A DNA stretch of 17,574 bases from Clostridium sp. CAG:411 (GTDB lineage: Bacteria > Bacillota > Clostridia > Lachnospirales > Lachnospiraceae): contig FR899674.1 in assembly GCA_000437275.1 (NCBI GenBank), forward strand, positions 1-17,574, in the 5' to 3' direction. The notes under the pieces are model-generated. The model made no database searches. It saw only the letters and a program-made list of their open reading frames with translations, and had not been told where the DNA came from. The translations under genes and the position numbers were made by a program. Shown here piece after piece: positions 7,737 to 14,395 of the stretch; within the stretch, counting starts at the first letter, position 1, and each line of letters begins with the position of its first letter.

Positions 7737-8048
7737 CTACTCTTCTTTCTTATATCCCCTCTTATATAGTTGTTGGATTTCTTCTCCATCCTGTTCTTGC
7801 ATTCGATATTCCAATATCAGTTTCTTCAAATTTTCCTCTAAATAGTCCTTTGGTTCATAATCTTTTAACTGCTTCTCTACCGCATCTTTCCAACTTGTCA
7901 AAGAATTTTCCTCTATCAAAGGCTGTCCCATCATTTTCTGCATTCTGCCTAATGCATATGCAAATTCATAGTTCGACTGTAATATACCTGTGAACTTCTC
8001 AAAATGTATTTTTATTTCTACCGCATCTTCTACTAAATCAATAATCAT
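7737..8048 (-). CDS. Small acidic protein of unknown function, last gene of the exporter operon
   Basis: I do not recognise this 103-aa protein. It is soluble, rich in Glu, Lys and Gln, predicted mostly helical, with no signal peptide, TM segment or metal-binding cluster. Its start overlaps the stop of the ABC ATPase by 4 bp (ATGA), so it is translationally coupled to the exporter and should be expressed with it. A cytoplasmic partner or regulator of the ATPase is a reasonable guess but only a guess. The overlap and a reading frame kept intact argue that it is real. Confidence 0.75.
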   Translation of the reverse strand: MIIDLVEDAVEIKIHFEKFTGILQSNYEFAYALGRMQKMMGQPLIEENSLTSWKDAVEKQLKDYEPKDYLEENLKKLILEYRMQEQDGEEIQQLYKRGYKKEE

Positions 8049-8740
8049 AAGATCTGTCCTTTCTCGTCCTCATGTAATTCCCCATCTATAATGCGTACAA
8101 TTCGTTTTGCCGATTTTGCAACTCCCAGATCATGGGTAATCATTACGATTGTATGCCCCATATTGTGCAAACGATTAAAAAGCTTTAATACTTCTGCACC
8201 ACTAGACGTATCTAACGCCCCTGTCGGCTCATCTGCAAGTAGCAATGCTGGTTCACCCACTAACGCTCTGGCAATCGCAACACGCTGCTGCTGTCCACCT
8301 GATAACTCTGCGGGCTTATGTTCTAGCCTTTCTTCCAATCCTAACATTTTTATCGTATCCATGCATTGTTCCGTCGCCTCTGCAAAACTCATTCCTCTCA
8401 TAAGAAGAGGCATAACTATATTTTGCAACACAGTATAGGTAGAAATCAAGTGGTATTTTTGAAATATAAATCCGATTTCTTTATTTCGAATCCCTGTAAG
8501 TTCCTTATCTTTTTGTTTTGAAATATCAATTCCGTTCAGATAATATTTTCCCGTATCAAACACATCCATACATCCTATGATGTTCATAAGTGTTGATTTA
8601 CCAGAACCAGATGGTCCTAAAATGGCAACAAATTCCCCTTGCTCTACTTGCAAGTCAATGTCTTTTAAAATATGTAACGCAGTTTTTCCTTTCTGATAAC
8701 TTTTGTTGATTCTTTCCAATTTTATAATCGTATTTTCCAT
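8045..8740 (-). CDS. ABC exporter ATPase, LolD/MacB type
   Basis: This is the ATP-hydrolysing subunit driving the permease encoded two genes upstream. The ATG at 8740 gives 231 aa and has GGAG 9 bases upstream; a GTG at 8746 is only 3 bases from it and less likely. Numbering from that GTG, it has Walker A GPSGSGKST (44-52), the Q-loop FIFQ (Q96), the ABC signature LSGGQQQR (148-155), Walker B LLLADEP (168-174) followed by the TGALD stretch, and the switch histidine H205. The TGALD and LSGGQQQRVAIARAL pattern is that of the MacB/LolD/YknY branch, which pairs with four-TM FtsX-like permeases. The gene starts 16 bp after the preceding reading frame. Confidence 0.95.
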   Translation of the reverse strand: MENTIIKLERINKSYQKGKTALHILKDIDLQVEQGEFVAILGPSGSGKSTLMNIIGCMDVFDTGKYYLNGIDISKQKDKELTGIRNKEIGFIFQKYHLISTYTVLQNIVMPLLMRGMSFAEATEQCMDTIKMLGLEERLEHKPAELSGGQQQRVAIARALVGEPALLLADEPTGALDTSSGAEVLKLFNRLHNMGHTIVMITHDLGVAKSAKRIVRIIDGELHEDEKGQIL

Positions 8741-8756
8741 GCACACACTCTCCTTT

Positions 8757-9491
8757 CTAGGACACCATCCATACCCCTACAATGACTTCTTCTCCTTCAC
8801 TGGTCGTTTCTATCAATAATTTTACAATATCACCAGCAGACAAACGCGAAAAAGTTGTTTGCTTTCCCAGTTGTGTAGTCACTGTCGTTCCAACTGGAAT
8901 AAACATACTCTTTTCTTCTCCTTTTACCTGATAGGATTTTCTTTCATCAGAATCGTTCTTTTTATTCTCCTCTGTATCGGTTTTATTTTCTGTGGAAGCT
9001 TCTTTTCTTTCTGTATCTCCACTATTTTCACCCTGAGGCATATGTGGCATCTCCCCATTTCCTGCATCAGAAGGCATCTCTGGTTGTCCTCTAGCATTTT
9101 CTCCATTTCCTGGCATTTCTGGCATCTCCTGTCCTGCCCCTTTATTGTCTGGAGCCTGTCCTGATTGTTCCTGTTGTTTTGTCGTATCACTACTGGTTTG
9201 GTCCTTTTTTTGTTCATCATCTGTTGTTGTCGTATCTCCAACTGGTTTCTTATCTTCTGCCGTTTGTTCCTCTACCTCTTGAAATGTAATTTCATTTCCT
9301 TGTATCTCATTAATTTGCACTTGTAATAAAGTTTGATTTTTACTAACTTTAATTTCTTCCTCTGCCTTCTTATTTCGTGGAAAATAGAAACATAAGCCAA
9401 AGACCACAAGAACTCCTACCAGAAAAAACAGCATAAAAATAATACAAACACGCTTTGTTTTCTTACTCATTTTTTTATTTGTTTTGTCCAT
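8757..9491 (-). CDS. Membrane-anchored extracellular protein with a split beta-like domain and Met/Pro/Gly-rich insert
   Basis: The 244-aa protein has one TM anchor (about 14-37) after a Lys-rich N-terminus, so the rest lies outside the cell. A short strand-rich segment (about 57-75, QINEIQGNEITF) is followed by about 110 residues of low complexity: T/D/E/K/Q-rich, then an EMP-repeat stretch (121-155) rich in Met, Pro, Gly and Asn, then E/K/N-rich. The C-terminus (about 187-244) is again strand-like (VGTTVTTQLG, LSAGDIVKLLIE). The two halves resemble the 'V..I.GN.ITL ... TT.LS.L..GD.V.V' pattern of small extracellular domains in Clostridia, here with a large insert. Function unknown. The ATG has a GGAGG site, and the gene lies 14 bp after the permease stop, so it is probably an exporter accessory. 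Confidence 0.82.
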   Translation of the reverse strand: MDKTNKKMSKKTKRVCIIFMLFFLVGVLVVFGLCFYFPRNKKAEEEIKVSKNQTLLQVQINEIQGNEITFQEVEEQTAEDKKPVGDTTTTDDEQKKDQTSSDTTKQQEQSGQAPDNKGAGQEMPEMPGNGENARGQPEMPSDAGNGEMPHMPQGENSGDTERKEASTENKTDTEENKKNDSDERKSYQVKGEEKSMFIPVGTTVTTQLGKQTTFSRLSAGDIVKLLIETTSEGEEVIVGVWMVS

Positions 9492-9505
9492 CTTTATGCC
9501 TCCTT

Positions 9506-10903
9506 CTACTCTTCACTCAACGCGTCTACAGGAACCAAGCACGATGCTTTCCACGCTGGATATAAGCCAAACGTAACACCTGTCACAAAAGCAAATACCA
9601 TGGCAGTCAGCATTCCAGCTATACTAAGAGAGACAGGAATATTCGCCATTTTTACGATTGGTGTAATGCCAAGACTAACAAGGACGCCTAACGCGCCTCC
9701 TAGCACGCTAATAAAACAGGCTTCCAGTAAAAATTCCAACAAAATGTCCTGCTTCATACACCCAATGGCTTTTAAAATTCCAATTTCTTTGGTTCTTTCT
9801 TTTATGGAAACAAACAAAACATTCATAATGCCTATTCCACCTACTATAAATACAATAAATGCCATTACAAATAGTAATGTTGTCAATGTGTCATTTGATG
9901 CCGAAGCTGCCTCCATCTTGCTCCCTGCATCCGTAATCGTAAATTCTGCGTTTGGATAACTTTCCGCTAAAACAGCTTCAATATTTTCGATTGTTGTTTC
10001 CAAATCATTCAAATTTTCTGCAATTACAGTGATAGTCGGACTAATATTTTCTCCTGTAATATATTTTACTCCTATACTGTATGGTACAAAAATCGCATCA
10101 TCCGCACTAATTCCTGATGATACGCTTCCGATTTCCTGCAATACACCATTTACAGTATACGCTCTCCCGCCAATATATAGTGTACTGTCATAAGCAGATA
10201 CAGCATCTCCAAAGATTTCTTTTGCCACCGTAGCTCCTAGAATACAAACTTTTTCCTTATTTTCTTCTTCCTCTTTTGTTAAAAAATCGCCTACTTGTAA
10301 ATTTAAATTAGAAATTTCTGCATAAATACTTTTTACGCCTGCCACTGTATAACCGGTCTCTTCTTCTAATTCTCCTCCATCTACTGTTGTTTTGGTAGTA
10401 TAGGAAATCGATACAGAAGAAATATCCGGTACAAACGTTTCGATGTCCTCTACATCTTCCTCTGATAGTACAATCTTATCCTGGTTCATACGATTTTTAT
10501 CATTTGAATTTCCTCCCATTGCGGATTCTCCAAATCCAAATGGAGCGGAACCATTTTCTCCCATTGCACTTTTCCCGTTCTGATTACTCTTGTTGTCAGT
10601 TCCATTTTTCTGACTAGAATCAGGCTTTCCTCCCGGCATATTCTGATTACCACCAAAATTTCCATTTTCCATTTTGCCATCCGCAGCTTTGTTCTCTGTG
10701 GCTTCTTCATAAGAAATATCAATTGCACCTGCATTCAAATTTTTAAATTGCTCTGCTACTTTTTCCTGCCCTCCACGCCCAATGGCAATTACCATAACAA
10801 TGGTTGCGGCACCTATAATAATCCCCACAGAAGTCAATACAACTTTAAATTTATTTTGAAGTAAGTTTAATGCAACCAGTCTTAAAATTTCTCTTTTTTT
10901 CAT
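9506..10903 (-). CDS. MacB/FtsX-type ABC exporter permease
   Basis: This 465-aa permease has the four-TM FtsX/MacB layout: TM1 at about 22-42, an extracellular MacB-type core domain (about 45-335), then TMs at about 341-363, 390-412 and 427-449. Family motifs are NLLQNKFKVVLTSVGIIIG near the N-terminus, GIGIMNVLFVSIKERTKEIG (356-375) and GLYPAWKAS (446-454). Within the outer domain, residues about 76-142 are a low-complexity insert rich in Gly, Asn, Met, Ser and Lys that replaces an ordinary loop. The start overlaps the previous gene by 4 bp (ATGA). MacB-type pumps are driven by a conformational 'piston' rather than a substrate pore and export peptides, macrolides or lipoproteins. The substrate here is unknown. 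Confidence 0.94.
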   Translation of the reverse strand: MKKREILRLVALNLLQNKFKVVLTSVGIIIGAATIVMVIAIGRGGQEKVAEQFKNLNAGAIDISYEEATENKAADGKMENGNFGGNQNMPGGKPDSSQKNGTDNKSNQNGKSAMGENGSAPFGFGESAMGGNSNDKNRMNQDKIVLSEEDVEDIETFVPDISSVSISYTTKTTVDGGELEEETGYTVAGVKSIYAEISNLNLQVGDFLTKEEEENKEKVCILGATVAKEIFGDAVSAYDSTLYIGGRAYTVNGVLQEIGSVSSGISADDAIFVPYSIGVKYITGENISPTITVIAENLNDLETTIENIEAVLAESYPNAEFTITDAGSKMEAASASNDTLTTLLFVMAFIVFIVGGIGIMNVLFVSIKERTKEIGILKAIGCMKQDILLEFLLEACFISVLGGALGVLVSLGITPIVKMANIPVSLSIAGMLTAMVFAFVTGVTFGLYPAWKASCLVPVDALSEE

Positions 10904-11790
10904 GAACTGCTCACCTGACTTTCAATAAGAACAACGTCACCCTCTTCTAACCCACTTTGTATTTCCACAGAAGAACCATTAGAAAATCCAGTCACCACTT
11001 CCTTCTTTACAATGGTATTTCCTTCCTTTTCCTTTACATAACTTTTTGTTCCTTCTGTTTGAATTGCTTTATTGGACACATATACTACATTTTTCAATTC
11101 CTTAGTAATAAAGGTTACATTTGATGTCATTCCCTGATATATTTTTGACACATCACCTGTCACTTTTACGGTTACATCATAATCGATCGTAGATGAATTA
11201 TCGCTAGTTTCTGCGGTATCAATCGCGCTCACTACACCAGAATACGTTTCCTCCTCATAAGCAGAAAATACAATATTTACAACATCACCAATTGCAATTG
11301 TGGAAACATCCTCCTGCGATACAGAAACCGAAACCGTTACTGCATCCGCATCTGCAAAAGAGGCAATTGCCGTAGAAGTATTTAAGGTATCTCCTTCGGC
11401 ATATCCCAGAGAAAGAATAGTACCTGCATAATCCGATGTAATCACTCCATTTTTTACCATTTTTTCATAGTCCGTTAATGTTTTTTTCACCTCTTTTACC
11501 TGTTCTTTCGCATCATCTACCTCATCATCTATTCCGTCCATTGCAATGTCATAAATCTCTTTTGCATTTTTATAATTTAGCATGGCTTCATCATACGTCT
11601 TTTTAGCTGTAATCTTTCCCGATACCAGCTCACTCTTTGCCTGAGAAACCTTACTAACTAAATTACTATAATTTTTCTTTACATTGCTAAGCTCATTTTG
11701 CAATGACTCGATCTGAGAATTAATACCACTAGCGGTAGAAGTATCGCTATTGGTTGTTGTTCCTGTAGTATTCGTATTATTTTCTCCCAC
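10900..11790 (-). CDS. Membrane-fusion adaptor 2, C-terminal fragment (frameshifted gene)
   Basis: This 296-aa frame (nominal start GTG at 11790) is the rear part of an HlyD/MacA/YknX-type adaptor. It holds a low-complexity N/T/S/G-rich stretch, the second coiled-coil arm (about 22-110), the second lipoyl half (NGVITSDYAGTILSLGYAEGDTL, about 114-136), and the beta-barrel and membrane-proximal domains (about 145-296). The frame is open without a stop back to 11991, overlapping the N-terminal fragment in another frame, so the GTG is an artefact of the frameshift and not a true start. No ribosome site supports it. It ends in a 4-bp overlap with the permease gene. Without frameshifting or correction this half would not be made as part of an anchored protein. 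Confidence 0.85.
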   Translation of the reverse strand: MGENNTNTTGTTTNSDTSTASGINSQIESLQNELSNVKKNYSNLVSKVSQAKSELVSGKITAKKTYDEAMLNYKNAKEIYDIAMDGIDDEVDDAKEQVKEVKKTLTDYEKMVKNGVITSDYAGTILSLGYAEGDTLNTSTAIASFADADAVTVSVSVSQEDVSTIAIGDVVNIVFSAYEEETYSGVVSAIDTAETSDNSSTIDYDVTVKVTGDVSKIYQGMTSNVTFITKELKNVVYVSNKAIQTEGTKSYVKEKEGNTIVKKEVVTGFSNGSSVEIQSGLEEGDVVLIESQVSSS

Positions 11791-11906
11791 AGCAACAGAC
11801 GTTCCCTTTTCTTCACTTCCATTATCAGAAGGTACAACATTTCCTGCTTTGCTTGTCGTTTGCGTTGCAGATGCCTGTACCTGCTTTTTCTTCTTATTTA
11901 AGGTCG

Positions 11907-12611
11907 CTATTTCCTTTGGAATAGCCTCGCCTCCATTCGCTCTTTTGCCTCGTTGACCGCATCCTGTGCCTCCTCCACTGCATTTTGTAAACTACTTATT
12001 GTGGCATTGTATGTAGCTTTTGCAGTCTCTCCTTTCGTTATATTCTCCTTATACTCATACTTTGCATTAACACTGGTTTCCTTTCTCGTAATCTTCGCAC
12101 TTTTTAATGTTAGATTTGCACTTGCTAAATTAGTCTTTAATGCCGTCCTCACCTCTTTTACACTTTCGGAAGTCAATTTAACTAACGAATCTCCTTTTTC
12201 TACAACCTGCCCTTCTGCTACATATACCTTTTCTACCTCTAAAGCTACCGTGGAGGAAGAATTGCAGACAGATGTTGAAGATTCCGTTGCAGCACTATCC
12301 GTCTTTTTCTCCTGCGTCATATCCATTCCTCTACTATCCTCTGTAGTCGTAGACGTACTGGTTGCTGTACTTTCACTTGTGCCTGATGAAGTATTAATAT
12401 CTATATCAAAAGTCTGGTCTACGGTTCCTAGAGAAGCAGAACCACTCTCCGTAACTCCTACTGTCAAATTGCCATATTCTACGGTAGTTTCTTTTGTAAC
12501 CGTTTGCTGTGTTTCTGGTTTCCACCGTTGATAAACAACGCTCACCACAATTATAATTACCACAACAGCGCTAATAATAGCTCCAATCGTTTTCTTCCGT
12601 TTCATTGTCAT
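11907..12611 (-). CDS. Membrane-fusion adaptor 2, N-terminal fragment (frameshifted gene)
   Basis: This 234-aa frame is the front part of the same adaptor. A basic N-terminus and TM anchor (about 8-27) are followed by a first beta segment (about 43-72), an extracellular Ser/Thr-rich insert (about 75-121), the first lipoyl half (VALEVEKVYVAEGQVVEKGD, about 122-141) and the first coiled-coil arm (from about 150). It stops at 11907-11909 in mid-helix. The ATG overlaps the stop of adaptor 1 by 4 bp and has GGAGGT 6 bases upstream. One missing base would join it to the following frame into a single protein of about 570 aa, similar in size to adaptor 1 (546 aa). I read the pair as a broken gene, a programmed -1 frameshift or a sequencing error, in no proven order. 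Confidence 0.85.
   Translation of the reverse strand: MTMKRKKTIGAIISAVVVIIIVVSVVYQRWKPETQQTVTKETTVEYGNLTVGVTESGSASLGTVDQTFDIDINTSSGTSESTATSTSTTTEDSRGMDMTQEKKTDSAATESSTSVCNSSSTVALEVEKVYVAEGQVVEKGDSLVKLTSESVKEVRTALKTNLASANLTLKSAKITRKETSVNAKYEYKENITKGETAKATYNATISSLQNAVEEAQDAVNEAKERMEARLFQRK
11910..11991 (-). other. Window containing the -1 frameshift in adaptor 2
   Basis: The N-terminal frame ends at the TAG at 11907-11909, and the C-terminal frame is closed upstream by a stop at 11992-11994, so the join must lie between. The N-terminal frame still reads as coiled coil (AVEEAQDAVNEAKERMEARL), while the other frame becomes adaptor-like only after about 11943. A run of four As on the minus strand (11943-11946, GGCAAAAGAG) is the likeliest indel or slip site; a tRNA-Lys on AAA could re-pair after a -1 step. 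There is no classical X-XXY-YYZ heptamer. Confidence 0.7.
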
Positions 12612-14248
12612 TGTGATACCTCCTCTTTCTTATTCTCCATTTGCTTCTCTTTTGTTTGAAAAAGAATACTTGCTGTCTCTCCACTTTCCAACTGTCCATC
12701 TCCATTTTCAATCGAAATATCCACTGCATAACTTACCTTAGAGGCACTGGATGCACTTTGCTCACTGCTAATTTTACTAACCGTACCTGTCACGCCTCTT
12801 TTTGTCTGCATAGAAACCATTACTTCCTGCCCCACTTGAATCGAAGCAATCTCCTCTTGCTCCACATCAATTTGCACCGAAAGTATCTTTCCATTATAAT
12901 AACCTGCAATCGGCGTTTTACTGGAAATATACTCTCCTGCCTCATATCCTATATACTGCAACAAACCGCTGCTCTGTGCATACCAGATGCCATCCTGAAA
13001 GGACTGCTTAAAATTGTCAAATTGTTCCTTTGCCTCATCATATTCCTTTTGTGCCGCATCTAAAGTGCTTGTCAATGTCTCTAGCTGCGTTTTATAGGAA
13101 ACACTGGCACTATTTTCTGCTAACAAATTTTGCTGCAACTCTTTTTCCGCTGTAAGAATACCTGTTTTCTTAGCAAGTACTGCCTGCTCATATGTAGTCT
13201 GATACTTTTTCCTATTTTTTTGTGCATTTGACAGAGTTTCTTGATACGATGCCTTTTTTGTATTGCAACTTTCCATTTTGTTCTCTGCCGTCTCCTTTTG
13301 TTGTTTTTTACTTTCTAACGCTGTTTTTATCTTTTCTAACTTCTGTTCGGCTGCTTTATACTGTTGTTCTGCTTTTTTATAATTACTATTAACTATTTTT
13401 CCTTCTTCCTGCAAATTTTTTGTAAGGGCTTCCATTGAAGCACTGCTAGTACCGCTTGCTTCATCCGAAGCATTCCCTTCTTTTTTGCTGCCATTTTTTT
13501 TCATATATTGTTTTATATAATTTTGAACAGTCTCATTCTCTTCTTTTTTCTCTTTTAACTTTTGATATTTTTCCTCTGCATCTTCAAATGTTTTCTGTGC
13601 CTTTTTCCATTTCTTATTTAAGGCTTTTATCTCGACTTTATATGCATTTATTTTACTTTTCAGAGCAGACAAATTCGTAGATAGGTTTTCTATTTTTGCT
13701 GGATAGGTTTTTAAAATTTTATTCGCATCGTTTAAATTACTTTCCGCAAGTTCTAACTCCGTCTCTAAATTTTCTACTGCTGTTTCGTATGTCTCATAGG
13801 CTGTATCCGAAACAACACTTTCTGTATTATACTCCGTCTGCAAAGACAATACATCTTCCTTATAAGTAATCTTTGCCTGTGCAAGGTTTCGTTTTGCCTC
13901 TTTTAGATTTTGTTCTAATTCCTTTTTCGCCTGCTTATAGCTCTCATCCGTCACCTTTAAAATAGCGCTTTGCGTAGTAACCTGAGTTCCCGTTTCTGCA
14001 TATACCTCTTCTACCTGTAATGGCGTTGTGGCCGTAGAAGAAAAATACTCATAATCTGTACCTGCAGTAGTCGTGCCAAAGTACATCGTTTTTTCTTCCG
14101 TATAACTTTCGTTCTGTGCTTCCATTCCCGCCGTTTGATTTTGCGATGTGGATGCATCTTTTTTTGTGCGTGCTTTTATAACAATTCCAATAATCGCAAG
14201 AGTAACAATTGCGCACACACATACTATTTTTCCTATCCTTTTTCTCAT
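12608..14248 (-). CDS. Membrane-fusion adaptor 1 (HlyD/MacA/YknX type) with very long coiled coil
   Basis: This is the first gene of the exporter operon. The ATG at 14248 gives 546 aa with GGAG 8 bases upstream; the frame is open to 14302, but that start lacks a ribosome site. From the chosen start: TM anchor about 7-25, a short polar linker, a first lipoyl half (about 75-100, LQVEEVYAETGTQV), a coiled-coil hairpin from about 102 to 420, a second lipoyl half (about 420-450, SGLLQYIGYEAGEYI), and a beta-barrel domain (about 452-535). A K/G/N/S-rich insert (about 250-277) marks the probable hairpin tip. MacA-type hairpins are usually far shorter. At roughly 150 residues per arm this one could span much of a Gram-positive wall. 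It should bridge the permease to outer partners. Its stop overlaps the start of adaptor 2. Confidence 0.9.
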   Translation of the reverse strand: MRKRIGKIVCVCAIVTLAIIGIVIKARTKKDASTSQNQTAGMEAQNESYTEEKTMYFGTTTAGTDYEYFSSTATTPLQVEEVYAETGTQVTTQSAILKVTDESYKQAKKELEQNLKEAKRNLAQAKITYKEDVLSLQTEYNTESVVSDTAYETYETAVENLETELELAESNLNDANKILKTYPAKIENLSTNLSALKSKINAYKVEIKALNKKWKKAQKTFEDAEEKYQKLKEKKEENETVQNYIKQYMKKNGSKKEGNASDEASGTSSASMEALTKNLQEEGKIVNSNYKKAEQQYKAAEQKLEKIKTALESKKQQKETAENKMESCNTKKASYQETLSNAQKNRKKYQTTYEQAVLAKKTGILTAEKELQQNLLAENSASVSYKTQLETLTSTLDAAQKEYDEAKEQFDNFKQSFQDGIWYAQSSGLLQYIGYEAGEYISSKTPIAGYYNGKILSVQIDVEQEEIASIQVGQEVMVSMQTKRGVTGTVSKISSEQSASSASKVSYAVDISIENGDGQLESGETASILFQTKEKQMENKKEEVSQ

Positions 14249-14327
14249 ATGGTCTACTCCTTTCCATAATAATTTGTCTATCGACCATAAGGTTAAATAC
14301 ATATATTAGTTTAAAAGCTACTCTTGT

Positions 14328-14349
14328 GCGATTTGTGAGTGATTTGTGA
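14328..14349 (-). promoter_or_regulatory. Tandem 11-bp direct repeats upstream of the exporter operon
   Basis: On the minus strand TCACAAATCAC (14339-14349) is followed without a gap by TCACAAATCGC (14328-14338), 10 of 11 bases identical. An 11-bp period places both sites on one face of the helix, as for OmpR-family response regulators. They lie 80-101 bp upstream of the adaptor 1 start. A possible -10 (TAATAT) comes 19 bases after the second repeat with no recognisable -35, which fits an activator-dependent promoter overlapping the repeats. No DNA-binding regulator of that family is encoded in this window. Confidence 0.55.
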
Positions 14350-14367
14350 ATATTAGGTGAAAGTAAC

Positions 14368-14395
14368 AAAAAAGTGCCGCACCTTAATGCGACAC
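14368..14395 (-). terminator. Rho-independent terminator overlapping the HD-GYP gene stop codon
   Basis: On the minus strand GTGTCGCA pairs with TGCGGCAC (one G-T pair) around a 6-base loop and runs into six Ts. The stop codon of the response-regulator gene (14384-14386) lies inside the loop, so the last sense codons form the 5' arm. It separates the two-component genes from the exporter operon downstream. Confidence 0.88.

Noticed and set aside
11788..11790. GTG as a genuine start of a separate 296-aa adaptor gene
   Set aside because: The frame is open far upstream of it, no ribosome site precedes it, and the product would lack anchor and first lipoyl half.
11953..12531. Plus-strand open frame of 192 codons opposite adaptor 2
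   Set aside because: Antisense shadow of a Ser/Thr/Val-rich coding region; no supporting start signal.
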